Assembly (NCBI GenBank): GCA_004294135.1
Contig: RDZY01000024.1
Location: 1 to 51,745 of the forward strand
DNA length: 51,745 nt
Origin: Sphingobacteriia bacterium
GTDB taxonomy: Bacteria > Bacteroidota > Bacteroidia > Chitinophagales > Chitinophagaceae
Reading direction: 5' to 3'
The notes beneath the pieces were generated by a model. It saw nothing but the letters and a program-made list of their open reading frames with translations, did no database searches and had not been told where the DNA came from. A program made the translations under genes and the position numbers. The stretch's first letter is position 1. Every line of letters starts with the position of its first letter. Positions 8,681-17,246 of the stretch are shown piece by piece.

Positions 8681-9973
8681 TTATTTCAAACTGCTTGTAT
8701 CTACCCTGCTGGGTGTTGATTTACCGCTGATAATGCTTTTTGCACTTAGTGCAATTGACTTAATAATCTCTGTCATATTCGGTATATCCAGCGTACTTAC
8801 CTCATCAGAAAACTGGTGATAATTGGGCTCACTGTCCATTTTAGAAGTAGAAATTGTATGTGCAGGCACTCCCAAACGAGCTAGGGTTGCATTATCGGAA
8901 CGATAGAATAAATTTTGATCGGGATAGGGATCGGGATAAAATTTAAAGACTGTTCCTGCTAAATTCTGTTCCAGTATTTTTCCCATATCCGTTTTATCAA
9001 AGCCAGTAATATAGGCACTGTTTTTACCCCATTTACTTTCGGTTCCAATCATTTCAATATTAAACATCGCTTTTACTTCTGCAGGATTTAATTGTTGACT
9101 GAAATAAGTTGCCCCATAACCACCCATTTCTTCTGCGGTAAAAGCTGCAAAAATAATACTCCTTTCATTGTCTCTTGTTGCGGCGTAATATTTTGCTAAT
9201 AGCATCATGGCAGTAGTACCAGCAGCATCGTCGTTGGCTCCATTGTAAATACTATCATTGTTTACTGCGTTCTTACTATTGACTCCTAAATGATCGTAGT
9301 GGCCAGAAAAAATAACGTACTCATTTGGTAAAGTTTTACCAGGCAATATGCCTACCACATTTGTCAGTGACATTTCGTTAATAATATGTTTTGCTTGAAT
9401 GGTATAGGTCACCGGTATTTGATTGGTGAGTATAAATACAACCGATTTATCTGATAAAAAAAGTTGTGATTTTAGTTGGGTTAGTCTCCCAAAATTTGCC
9501 GCAAAAGAGCTATCAACTAATACTACCCTATTTTTAGAAAGGTTACTGTATTTACGAGCTTCGGAAGAAAAATTATCTCCTTTAACTATGCGCACCAACT
9601 CATATCCCGATTGTTCATTTATTAGTAGTTCGGGTTTACAAGAAATTGCAATTATATTCTTAGTAGCAACAGGAAGTAGATCTAATACAGCAGAAGCAGC
9701 AACAAATTTTGGTCGCACCATTTTAAAAGACTGCAAGAAATTGCCATTCCCATTTAAAGTCTGCAAGCCAGTCTGCTTAAATTCGTCCGCAATAAATGCA
9801 GCTGCTTTATCAATTCCTTTTGTAAAAGTCTTTCTACCTTCCATTTCATCCGAAGCCAATACACCAACAACACGGGCTACTTCTGTAGTACTAATAATTT
9901 GATGAATATCCTGTGCCTTAGCCGCCTGAAAATTCAAAGTTAGAACAATAAAGAAGCTTATATATTTATTCAT
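8681..9973 (-). CDS. Exported M28-family zinc aminopeptidase
   Basis: This 430-residue protein has a signal peptide (1-20, ending AAKA). The M28 fold is shown by SGHYDHLG with zinc ligand His225, NGANDDAAGT with bridging Asp248, catalytic pair TAEE with Glu281/Glu282, the NIEMIG segment (Glu307 in a ligand position), and YHQFSDE with His386. A region at about 90-200 between the N-terminal helices and the first zinc ligand resembles a PA-type insert. It probably removes N-terminal residues from peptides in the periplasm or outside the cell. It lies downstream of the LytS/LytTR pair on the same strand, 48 bp from the regulator stop; co-regulation is possible but not shown. Confidence 0.92.
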   Translation of the reverse strand: MNKYISFFIVLTLNFQAAKAQDIHQIISTTEVARVVGVLASDEMEGRKTFTKGIDKAAAFIADEFKQTGLQTLNGNGNFLQSFKMVRPKFVAASAVLDLLPVATKNIIAISCKPELLINEQSGYELVRIVKGDNFSSEARKYSNLSKNRVVLVDSSFAANFGRLTQLKSQLFLSDKSVVFILTNQIPVTYTIQAKHIINEMSLTNVVGILPGKTLPNEYVIFSGHYDHLGVNSKNAVNNDSIYNGANDDAAGTTAMMLLAKYYAATRDNERSIIFAAFTAEEMGGYGATYFSQQLNPAEVKAMFNIEMIGTESKWGKNSAYITGFDKTDMGKILEQNLAGTVFKFYPDPYPDQNLFYRSDNATLARLGVPAHTISTSKMDSEPNYHQFSDEVSTLDIPNMTEIIKSIALSAKSIISGKSTPSRVDTSSLK

Positions 9974-10021
9974 ACATTGATGTGTTTACATGAAGCTTTG
10001 CAAATAAAATTTTTACCCCCT

Positions 10022-10753
10022 CTAAAGGCTCATCATTTCTTTAAACTTGACTGTCTGCCTACGGCTGACTTCAATTTTTTCTCCTCCTTTTAAATCAAGA
10101 ATTAATCCACCATTAAAATAGGGTTCAATTTTTTCAATCCAGCGGAGGTTAATGATATGTTTTCTATTGGCTCTAAAGAACATTCTATCGTCTAAGCGCT
10201 CTTCCAATGCATTCAGCGACTTAAGAATAAGCGGTTTGTTGGTGCCGAAAAAAACCTTTGCATAATTGCCAACACTTTCGAATAAACGAATTTCTCCGAG
10301 TTTTACAAACCAGCAACGCTCACCATCTTTTACAAAAACCTGATCTAATTCGGTTAGCGGACCGCGACTAATACCATTCAACCCTATTCTTTCTTTAAAA
10401 ATTTCAGCCTGTAATTTTTGTACCGCATCGGCAAGTCGCTTTGGCTCAATTGGTTTTAGTAAATAGTCCAAAGCATTTACTTCAAAAGCCTTGATGGCAT
10501 ACTCATCATAAGCAGTAGTAAAAATAACTTTAGGCGCTTTCTCTACTTCAGCTAGCAAATCAAAACCAGTTTTTCCTGGCATTTGAATATCAAGGAAAAT
10601 AAGATCGGGATTGAGTGTCTCAATTTTTTCAATTCCTTCATCTACATTGGCAGCTTCATCAATCACTTCAATATCTCCATGTTCTAGTAATAGTTTTTTG
10701 AGTTCATTCCTAGCGAGTCGCTCATCATCAATAATAATTGCTTTAACTGCCAT
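10022..10753 (-). CDS. LytTR-family response regulator
   Basis: This 243-residue regulator has a receiver domain (about 4-118) with acidic residues DDE at 9-11, phosphoacceptor Asp55 (LIFLDIQMPG), Thr in FTTAYD and Lys in LLKPI. A LytTR DNA-binding domain follows (about 139-243; FESVGNYAKVFF, FFRANRKHIINL). It should be phosphorylated by the LytS-type kinase encoded 24 bp upstream on the same strand. Target genes are not evident. Confidence 0.95.
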   Translation of the reverse strand: MAVKAIIIDDERLARNELKKLLLEHGDIEVIDEAANVDEGIEKIETLNPDLIFLDIQMPGKTGFDLLAEVEKAPKVIFTTAYDEYAIKAFEVNALDYLLKPIEPKRLADAVQKLQAEIFKERIGLNGISRGPLTELDQVFVKDGERCWFVKLGEIRLFESVGNYAKVFFGTNKPLILKSLNALEERLDDRMFFRANRKHIINLRWIEKIEPYFNGGLILDLKGGEKIEVSRRQTVKFKEMMSL

Positions 10754-10777
10754 AATTATTAAGTTTAAAACTTGAAT

Positions 10778-11827
10778 TTAAATTCTTACTTGTTGAATAG
10801 GCATTATGATTTTAGCCTCAACCATTTCCGCATTTTCCGAAATTGAAAAGCCAGCGTCTTTCCCAAACAACAATTTAAGCCTATTCCGAGTACTGCTCAA
10901 GCCAAATCCTGCTCCATCATCTTGCAGACAGATGGTACCTGAATTTTGAACAATTAATTCATGATGATTATCCCGATAATCAGAAATAACCTTTACCAAT
11001 CCGCCCATTTTGTGTTTACTAATGCCATGTTTAATAGCATTTTCTACCAATATCTGAAGCATCATAGGAGGCACAGGTTGATCGAGGGTATCCTCATCAA
11101 TATCATACTCAATCTGTAAACGATCCTCAAAACGGATATGTTCCAATGCAAGATAATCTTTTACAATATTCAACTCACGTTCCAATGGAACCGTCTCTAA
11201 TTTTTCGGACTGCATACTACTTCGCAAAATATTACTCAACTCAGTAATAGCAGTTCTTGCTCGCTCCGGATTCTCATCTACCAATGCACGAATACTATTC
11301 AATGCATTAAAAATAAAATGTGGATTGATATGACTTTTAATGGTTTTTAATTCCAACTCTTTAACGAGACTTTCTAGTTTTACTTTCTGGACTTCTGTTT
11401 GTGTACCCAGCTCAATATAATGCCAAATATAGTACACAGATACCCATACCAAAATCAATGGGGAATCAGATACCAAATTAATTAGAAATCGCTTATCTAC
11501 CGTTACTTTTGTTTTAGGATTATACAAATGCAACCACTCTGCAATGGCACTATTGGTAAGGTTGAAAGCAACAAGTATAATAATTAAAACTACAGTTAAC
11601 AACCACCATTTTTGTGATACCATTGGGGGGCGTAGACCCAATACCTTTATAAACTCCCGCAAAATATGTGTGAAAATTAGTCCCGAAATTATGATGACTA
11701 GTATCTTTGGATAAAATACACTATTGATTTTACTGTCAAATATAAAGGCAAAGAACACCATCGTTAGGCCATACAATAGCCAACCGCCTAGTTGGCACCA
11801 CCAATATAGTACTGCTTTCTTCCTCAT
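10778..11827 (-). CDS. LytS-type sensor histidine kinase
   Basis: This 349-residue kinase has four predicted membrane helices at about 10-30, 40-60, 73-95 and 118-138. A short coiled segment leads to the His_kinase domain with SHINPHFIFNALN (likely phosphoacceptor His170). The ATPase part shows the N-box ILVENAIKHG and the GAGFGLSSTRNRL glycine-rich box. It is encoded just upstream of its cognate LytTR regulator. A TAGATTTG element ends only 6 bp before the start codon, so the transcript may have almost no leader. Confidence 0.95.
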   Translation of the reverse strand: MRKKAVLYWWCQLGGWLLYGLTMVFFAFIFDSKINSVFYPKILVIIISGLIFTHILREFIKVLGLRPPMVSQKWWLLTVVLIIILVAFNLTNSAIAEWLHLYNPKTKVTVDKRFLINLVSDSPLILVWVSVYYIWHYIELGTQTEVQKVKLESLVKELELKTIKSHINPHFIFNALNSIRALVDENPERARTAITELSNILRSSMQSEKLETVPLERELNIVKDYLALEHIRFEDRLQIEYDIDEDTLDQPVPPMMLQILVENAIKHGISKHKMGGLVKVISDYRDNHHELIVQNSGTICLQDDGAGFGLSSTRNRLKLLFGKDAGFSISENAEMVEAKIIMPIQQVRI

Positions 11828-11833
11828 GTATTA

Positions 11834-11841
11834 CAAATCTA
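11834..11841 (-). promoter_or_regulatory. -7 promoter element (TAGATTTG) of the lytS-type kinase gene
   Basis: On the minus strand TAGATTTG matches the Bacteroidota -7 consensus TAnnTTTG. It ends 6 bp before the ATG at 11827, so transcription would start at or very near the start codon. I did not find a well-placed TTG at -33. Confidence 0.5.
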
Positions 11842-12012
11842 ACCAATGCAAACCGCCTAATCATGAATAAATTGTATTAAAGGTAAAATTCACTGCTGAC
11901 TGGTTCAGTTTAATATATCAATATAACGAACCATCTGTTTAATCTTATGTTGTATTCTATATAGCCATTTTCTATCTTTAATTAGTATTTTTACCGCCTA
12001 AACAAGTCATTC

Positions 12013-13947
12013 ATGGAGTTTAATCCTGGGCCATTATTACAGCAAATCAATAATCCAAGCGACCTTAAAAAGCTCGGTAGAGAGCAATTACATCAGGTTT
12101 GTGATGAACTTCGTCAATATATTATTGATATTGTAAGCGTACATGGCGGACATTTTGCTGCCAGTCTCGGCGTTGTAGAACTCAGCGTGGCACTACATTA
12201 TATCTACAATACCCCTTATGATCAGTTGGTTTGGGATGTGGGTCATCAGGCTTATGGACATAAAATTCTAACAGGTAGGAAAAATAATTTTGCCACCAAC
12301 CGCAAATATGGTGGGCTAAGCGGATTTCCCAAAAGATCGGAAAGCGAATACGATACTTTTGGCGTAGGACACTCTTCTACCTCCATATCTGCCGCTTTAG
12401 GAATGGCAATGGCCGCTAAATATAGGGGAGAAAATAGGAAGTCTGTCGCTATTATTGGAGACGGATCCATGACTGCAGGGATGGCTTTTGAAGCCATGAA
12501 TCATGCAGGTGTTGCAGACAGTGATGTATTGATTATTCTGAACGACAACTGTATGAGTATTGATCCCAATGTAGGGGCACTTAAAGAATACTTGACCGAT
12601 ATTAGCACATCTCCTACTTATAATAAAGTAAGAGATGAGGTTTGGAACCTAATGGGGAAATTACCCGTAGGCAAGCAATTTTCTAGAGAAATGGCTTCAA
12701 AATTAGAAGCCAGTCTCAAAGGTGTAGTAAGTAAAAGCAGTAATTTATTTGAAGCCCTAAAATTGAGGTATTTCGGACCAATTGATGGCCACAATATTAC
12801 CAAACTGATAGATACTTTAAAGGATTTAAGAGAGATCCCAGGTCCCAAAATTCTACATATTGTTACCGTAAAAGGAAAAGGCTACGCTTTGGCAGAAAAA
12901 GACCAAACCAAATGGCATGCACCCGGATTATTTGATAAACTTACTGGTGAGATTTATAAGAAAAAAATAGATACCCCTCAGCCACCTAAATACCAAGACG
13001 TATTTGGACATACCCTTGTTGAGCTGGCAGAAGCTAATGATAAAATCATGGGTATTACACCTGCAATGCCCAGTGGGTCTTCCCTAAAAATAATGATGGA
13101 AAAAATGCCCAACCGTGCATTTGATGTAGGCATTTGCGAGCAACACGCTGTGACGGTAAGTGCAGGTATGGCAACGCAGGGCTTAAGGGTATTCTGTAAT
13201 ATTTATTCTTCATTTATGCAACGTGCCTACGATCAAGTTGTGCATGATGTAGCCATACAAAAATTACCTGTGGTATTTTGTCTAGATCGTGCGGGACTGG
13301 TAGGTGAAGACGGCCCAACCCATCATGGTTGTTATGATATTCCATATATGCGTTGCATACCCAATATGGTGGTGAGTGCCCCAATGAATGAAAAAGAATT
13401 GCGCAACTTAATGTACACTGCCCAATTAGAGCACAACCAATTTCCGTTCGTAATACGTTACCCAAGAGGCGAAGGCGTAATGCCAGATTGGAAAACTCCT
13501 TTTGAAGAACTCATCATCGGCAAGGGGCGCAAACTAAAAGATGGAAAAGAAGTAGCTATTTTAAGTTTCGGACATCCTGGTAATTTTGCACAAGCTGCTA
13601 TTAGAGATTTAAGAACAGCGGGCATTGATCCTGCACATTATGATCTTCGCTTTGTGAAGCCAATTGATGAAGATTTGTTGCACGAAGTATTCAGCAAATA
13701 CCATAAAATAGTGACCGTTGAAGACGGAACTGTTGTTGGAGGATTTGGATCTGCGGTACTGGAATTTATGAATGCCAACAACTATAAAGCCGAAGTAATT
13801 ATATTGGGAATTCCAGATAGGTTGGTAGAACATGGAACGCCTAAAGAACTTTACCGTGAATGCGCTTATGATGCAGTTGGAATTGCGGATGCAGTAAAGG
13901 AGCTAATGAAGGAACAGCTGAGTATGTATTACACTGTTTCAAGTTGA
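12013..13947 (+). CDS. dxs: 1-deoxy-D-xylulose-5-phosphate synthase
   Basis: This 644-residue enzyme condenses pyruvate and glyceraldehyde 3-phosphate in the first step of the MEP isoprenoid pathway. Family signatures are visible: SVHGGHFAASLG (His47), WDVGHQAYGHKILTGR, GLSGFPKRSESEYDTFGVGHSSTS, the thiamine-diphosphate motif beginning GDGSMTAG (149-156) with NDNCMSI, FGPIDGHN, and in the second half ICEQHAV and DRAGLVGEDGPTHHG. Its length is normal. It stands alone, divergent from the lytS-type kinase gene. Confidence 0.98.
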   Translation: MEFNPGPLLQQINNPSDLKKLGREQLHQVCDELRQYIIDIVSVHGGHFAASLGVVELSVALHYIYNTPYDQLVWDVGHQAYGHKILTGRKNNFATNRKYGGLSGFPKRSESEYDTFGVGHSSTSISAALGMAMAAKYRGENRKSVAIIGDGSMTAGMAFEAMNHAGVADSDVLIILNDNCMSIDPNVGALKEYLTDISTSPTYNKVRDEVWNLMGKLPVGKQFSREMASKLEASLKGVVSKSSNLFEALKLRYFGPIDGHNITKLIDTLKDLREIPGPKILHIVTVKGKGYALAEKDQTKWHAPGLFDKLTGEIYKKKIDTPQPPKYQDVFGHTLVELAEANDKIMGITPAMPSGSSLKIMMEKMPNRAFDVGICEQHAVTVSAGMATQGLRVFCNIYSSFMQRAYDQVVHDVAIQKLPVVFCLDRAGLVGEDGPTHHGCYDIPYMRCIPNMVVSAPMNEKELRNLMYTAQLEHNQFPFVIRYPRGEGVMPDWKTPFEELIIGKGRKLKDGKEVAILSFGHPGNFAQAAIRDLRTAGIDPAHYDLRFVKPIDEDLLHEVFSKYHKIVTVEDGTVVGGFGSAVLEFMNANNYKAEVIILGIPDRLVEHGTPKELYRECAYDAVGIADAVKELMKEQLSMYYTVSS

Positions 13948-14013
13948 TTGTAATATAGTAAACATAATTTGAGTTTAATTTAATTGAATATTTTAAAAAA
14001 TGGAACCTGTAAA

Positions 14014-14027
14014 TTGATAAATGTCAA
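14014..14027. promoter_or_regulatory. FNR-type operator upstream of the crp/fnr-family gene
   Basis: TTGATAAATGTCAA matches TTGATnnnnATCAA with one mismatch. It lies 22 bp before the start codon of the Crp/Fnr regulator, a position that suits autorepression better than activation. The same half-site and spacer (TTGATAAAT) recur in the box at 14616-14629. Confidence 0.5.
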
Positions 14028-14049
14028 CTACTAACTTAACATTAGTCTA

Positions 14050-14613
14050 ATGCTAAACCCTGCAACTGCTTTTTTAAATACGATTCATCCTCTATCACCT
14101 GGTTTACTTGAATACATTGAACTCCATATCAAATCAAGGAATATTCCCAAAAAATCAATTTTATTAAAGGCTGGACAAACTGCTGAAAACATTTATTTTA
14201 TCGAAAAAGGAATCCTTCGAAGTTTTAATAAAAAAAAAGATAAGGAAATATGTAATTGGTTTATGGGAGAAGGAGATTTGATTATAGCTGTAAACAGTTT
14301 CTACCAACAAGTACCTTCTGAAGAATTCATTGAAAGCCTAGAACCGTGCGTTTTACACTCATTAAGTTTTAAACAGCTGCAGCATATTTATTTTAACTTC
14401 CCAGAATTTAATTTTATTGGAAGGCAACTTACTGAGCACTACTATTTATTAAGTGAAAAAAGGAATGTTTCAATGAGGTTTAATAATGCAAGTGAAAGAT
14501 ATGCATTTCTTAAAAAAACATCTCCCTCTTTTTTTCATAGAGTTCCTGCAAAATACATTGCTTCATATCTTGGAATATCCGCGGAAACTATGAGTAGAAT
14601 TAAAAAGAAGTAG
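14050..14613 (+). CDS. Crp/Fnr-family transcriptional regulator
   Basis: This 187-residue protein has an N-terminal cyclic-nucleotide-binding-like beta-roll (about 25-115; KAGQTAENIYFIEKGILRSF) and a C-terminal winged helix (about 145-187). The predicted recognition helix reads GISAETMSRIKKK, with Glu179, Ser182 and Arg183. The same E--SR arrangement makes FNR recognise TTGAT half-sites. A TTGATnnnnATCAA-type box lies just before this gene and another just after it. There is no N-terminal cysteine cluster, so it is not an oxygen-sensing FNR; the effector is unknown. It probably controls itself and the lipoprotein gene downstream. Confidence 0.88.
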   Translation: MLNPATAFLNTIHPLSPGLLEYIELHIKSRNIPKKSILLKAGQTAENIYFIEKGILRSFNKKKDKEICNWFMGEGDLIIAVNSFYQQVPSEEFIESLEPCVLHSLSFKQLQHIYFNFPEFNFIGRQLTEHYYLLSEKRNVSMRFNNASERYAFLKKTSPSFFHRVPAKYIASYLGISAETMSRIKKK

Positions 14614-14615
14614 AA

Positions 14616-14629
14616 TTGATAAATATCAA
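14616..14629. promoter_or_regulatory. Perfect FNR-type operator upstream of the frameshifted lipoprotein gene
   Basis: TTGATAAATATCAA is an exact TTGATnnnnATCAA site, part of a slightly longer inverted repeat (14615-14630). Its centre is about 30 bp before a -7 element at 14653-14660. Depending on the true transcription start, that puts it near -40 to -45, where Crp/Fnr proteins activate from an overlapping -35 region. Confidence 0.6.
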
Positions 14630-14652
14630 TTTATCCAATTGAGGTTAAGCAA

Positions 14653-14660
14653 TATTTTTG
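14653..14660 (+). promoter_or_regulatory. -7 promoter element (TATTTTTG)
   Basis: TATTTTTG matches the Bacteroidota consensus TAnnTTTG and lies 14 bp before the ATG at 14675 that starts the lipoprotein signal peptide. There is no TTG at the usual -33 distance, which fits a promoter that depends on an activator bound at 14616-14629. Confidence 0.5.
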
Positions 14661-14674
14661 TAGAAATATTAAAA

Positions 14675-15930
14675 ATGAAAAAACAAATTTCTATTCCGAC
14701 TTTAGTATTTTTATTATTTATAAGTTGTACAAGATTTTAGAATTAACAATTCCAACGGAAATTCAAGAATTTAAAAAAGAAGGTATTGAATGGACGATTT
14801 CGCAAATCTCAACTACTTATCAAATCAACATCAATAAATCAACAGTTCTATCAAAAAATAAAGTGCCTCATTCCATACTATTTTCAGTCAAAAACAACAC
14901 AGCAAAAGAATTCATTCTTTGTAGCAAAAAAAATGGCAATTGGATTGCACATTTCATAACATTTAAAAATGTGGACGTAGGTGGAACTTTACTGGAGGTT
15001 AGAAATCTAAAGAGAATTTTAATAGGAATACATCCCTTATTAAATGGTTCCAATAGTCTCAAAAACAATCGTATATTTCATTCTGCTGAAGAAAATAAAA
15101 TAAGAAGCATGTCGCTACCACCAGTTAGTGTAACTGGATATAGAAGAAACACAAGTTCAACTTATATTAGTATGTTTTGGGCTCATGGAGGAAATGCTGA
15201 ATTTGGAGATGATTTTTTTGGTGAAGTTGAGACTTTTCATCAAGATGAGGCGGGAGGGGGTGGAGAAATAGAAGTAATAGAAATTGAGGCAGATGACTCT
15301 GAAAATAAGGATTCAATTAATTTAAAAAAAATTATAGATTGTTTCGGCACAATACCAGATGCTGGCGCAACTTATACAGTAAAAATACATGCAGATATTC
15401 CAATAAATTCTAATCCTGAATGGTTGTTTGACCTTTATCGTAGATCCCCTGGTCATGTATTTTTAAGGTTAACCAAGATTGGAACAAATGGACAAGAAAT
15501 GACTCAATCAATTGGTTTTTATCCTGAAACTGGGTATAAATCGGTTATATATCCATTCAATTCTGTATCAAGTAAAATTGTGAATGATGGAGAAGGTGGC
15601 AATGAACATGAATACAATGCAGCTTTTGCAGCATCTGCAACGAAAGAGCAATTTGAAGCAGTTTTAAATCGCCTTACATCTACTTCTGTAAATGGTTATA
15701 GTCTAGTTAACTATAATTGTGCACATTATGCTATAGCTGCATTTAATGAGGTTATGCCAAATTTCTCAAGTATCCCTATTACAGTTCCATTTGGCACATC
15801 GTTGATTCATTTAACTGCAAGTCCATTAGGGGTCTATGAAACCTTGAAAATGTATAACAATGCAAATATACCTAATACAGAATTCAATGTACTGAAAAAA
15901 GCAAGAACTAGTCATGGCCCCTGCAATTAA
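14675..15930 (+). pseudogene. Frameshifted lipoprotein with permuted NlpC/P60-like (papain-fold) domain
   Basis: An ATG at 14675 opens a lipoprotein signal peptide (MKKQISIPTLVFLLFISC) that stops at a TAG after TRF. The long frame continues one register away (open from a TTG at 14725, 401 residues). One extra T in the TTTT run at about 14736-14739 would fuse the two as ...SCTRFLELTIPTEI. This is therefore a broken gene, a sequencing error or a slippage-switched gene. The body has a glycine/acidic linker (about 175-192 in the 401-residue frame). A C-terminal domain follows in which SPGHVFLRL (His244) precedes YNCAHYAIAAF (Cys332). A His-before-Cys order with an NCxH motif is typical of permuted NlpC/P60 or LRAT-like enzymes. 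The fold and an effector or hydrolase role are inferred. Confidence 0.65.
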
Positions 15931-15951
15931 ACAAAATAAAAAGAATCTAAT

Positions 15952-16344
15952 ATGATATTAAATAAAATGCATCCTATATGGATAATATTAAGCTATTGCT
16001 CTATAATTTTATGCGGCCCCAAGCTTTGTCTGTTTTGGATTATGAGTTTCCTTTTTGGGCTTTTTTTTAAACAGTATTTTCTTTTGTGCTTGCCTGGTAT
16101 TTTGGGTATGGTTTTGCTTGGTATTAATTTTATTCAAAAAAAATATATGTTAATTTCTAGACTAATAGGACTTTTTTTGATGTACTTAGCTTTGGTTTTA
16201 AATTTCATTAGTTCCCCAAAAGAAAATCTGAATGAAACTTTAAGCAGTTGGCCTTCTTTTGTAAGTCTCTTTGTATTTTTTACAATTTCTATTTTGTTTC
16301 TAATAGCTACTTTCCAAAAATATGTTAATGCCACAAAAAGATAA
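15952..16344 (+). CDS. Small membrane protein, copy 1 of a tandem triplet
   Basis: This 130-residue protein has about four membrane helices (near 8-38, 42-62, 68-90 and 98-122). Landmarks shared with its two neighbours are NKMHPIW, SYC-II-CGPK-C and a C-terminal WPSFVSLFVFFTISILFLIA segment. I recognise no family. It starts 21 bp after the lipoprotein stop on the same strand, so it is probably co-transcribed with it. A secreted protein followed by duplicated small membrane proteins resembles a toxin with immunity proteins, but that is only inference. Confidence 0.75.
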   Translation: MILNKMHPIWIILSYCSIILCGPKLCLFWIMSFLFGLFFKQYFLLCLPGILGMVLLGINFIQKKYMLISRLIGLFLMYLALVLNFISSPKENLNETLSSWPSFVSLFVFFTISILFLIATFQKYVNATKR

Positions 16345-16360
16345 GCCTAGACTAAATTTT

Positions 16361-16756
16361 ATGCAGTTGAATAAAATGAATCCTATATGGATAATATTAA
16401 GCTACTGTTGTATTATTATCTGCGGCCCCAAGCTTTGTTTAATTTGGGGAATATATTTAGTTTTCGGGCCAATTTATAATCATGATTTTTTATTGTATTT
16501 ACCAGGGACCCTGGGGATGATTTTAGTGAGTGATCTGATCTTTCGAAAGAAATTACCTCTGGCAATTGCGCGATTTTCAGGTGTTTTACTACTGTATATT
16601 GGATTGATAGTATATGGTTTTGTTACTTCTAAAGAGACCGTTTATGAAACCATGAATAGTTGGCCTTCTTTTGTAAGTCTCTTCGTATTTTTTACAATTT
16701 CTATTTTGTTTCTAATAGCTACTTACCAAAAATATGTTAATGCCACAAAAAGATAA
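16361..16756 (+). CDS. Small membrane protein, copy 2 of a tandem triplet
   Basis: This copy of about 131 residues is clearly homologous to copy 1 (NKMNPIWIILSYC, CGPKLCL, NSWPSFVSLFVFFTISILFLIATYQKY). The last 30 or so residues are almost identical to copy 1. I choose the ATG at 16361 because it aligns with the start of copy 1 (MQLNKMNP versus MILNKMHP). The frame is open to an ATG at 16322 inside the end of copy 1, which would add 13 residues. Helices 2 and 3 have diverged much more than the ends. Confidence 0.7.
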   Translation: MQLNKMNPIWIILSYCCIIICGPKLCLIWGIYLVFGPIYNHDFLLYLPGTLGMILVSDLIFRKKLPLAIARFSGVLLLYIGLIVYGFVTSKETVYETMNSWPSFVSLFVFFTISILFLIATYQKYVNATKR

Positions 16757-17156
16757 GCCTAGTCTAAATTTTATCCTGCTTAATAAAATGCATCCTATAT
16801 GGGTCATTATCAGCTACTCATGTATTATTATATGTGGGCCTAAAATGTGCGGATTATGGTTTTTGAGTATTTTATACGGATTATTTTTTCTTGAATCATT
16901 ATTTTGTAGCATTCCAGCAATTACTGGCATTTTACTCATTGGAATTGAAGTGGTTAATCCAAAAAAACAATCTAAAAAAAGAAGGTATTTAGGACTTGTA
17001 TTTATGTATGTAGGTTTAATTTCATACTTTTTAAGGGAGGATGCTAGTTACAACTTCAATACTTTTAGAGAAATCGAGCCACTGATTGGGATATTTTGTT
17101 TTATAATCACATCTATTTTATTTTATATAGCGACCCTGCAAAAATTGAAAAAATAA
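16734..17156 (+). CDS. Small membrane protein, copy 3 of a tandem triplet
   Basis: The third and most divergent copy (up to 140 residues) shares NKMHPIWVIISYSCIIICGPKMC at its N-terminal end and the pattern of four helices. Its C-terminus (IGIFCFIITSILFYIATLQKLKK) differs from the conserved WPSFVSLF ending. No ATG exists at the position matching the starts of copies 1 and 2. Translation therefore starts either at 16734, within the end of copy 2, or at the ATG at 16788. The gene is followed by the convergent scpA gene. Confidence 0.65.
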   Translation: MLMPQKDKPSLNFILLNKMHPIWVIISYSCIIICGPKMCGLWFLSILYGLFFLESLFCSIPAITGILLIGIEVVNPKKQSKKRRYLGLVFMYVGLISYFLREDASYNFNTFREIEPLIGIFCFIITSILFYIATLQKLKK

Positions 17157-17246
17157 AAATTTAGCCTTATATAACAGAGTAAAATCAGGTTAATTAGCAT
17201 TGAATTTTAAGAAATAATATTTGAGAATATTGAAAAAAAGAGCTTA

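Larger units (their letters stand above)
15961..17156 (+). repeat. Tandem duplication, about 410-bp unit, three copies
   Basis: The landmark AATAAAATG(C/A)ATCC recurs at 15961, 16370 and 16782, giving periods of 409 and 412 bp. About 115 bp spanning the end of one copy is nearly identical between 16246-16360 and 16658-16772, with only a few substitutions. Because neither period is a multiple of three, successive genes lie in shifted frames. The high DNA identity at the junctions points to recent duplication or ongoing gene conversion. Confidence 0.8.

Noticed and set aside
15952..17156. Tandem repeats interpreted as an insertion sequence or phage remnant
   Set aside because: The repeated unit encodes only a small membrane protein. 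There is no transposase, integrase or terminal inverted repeat.
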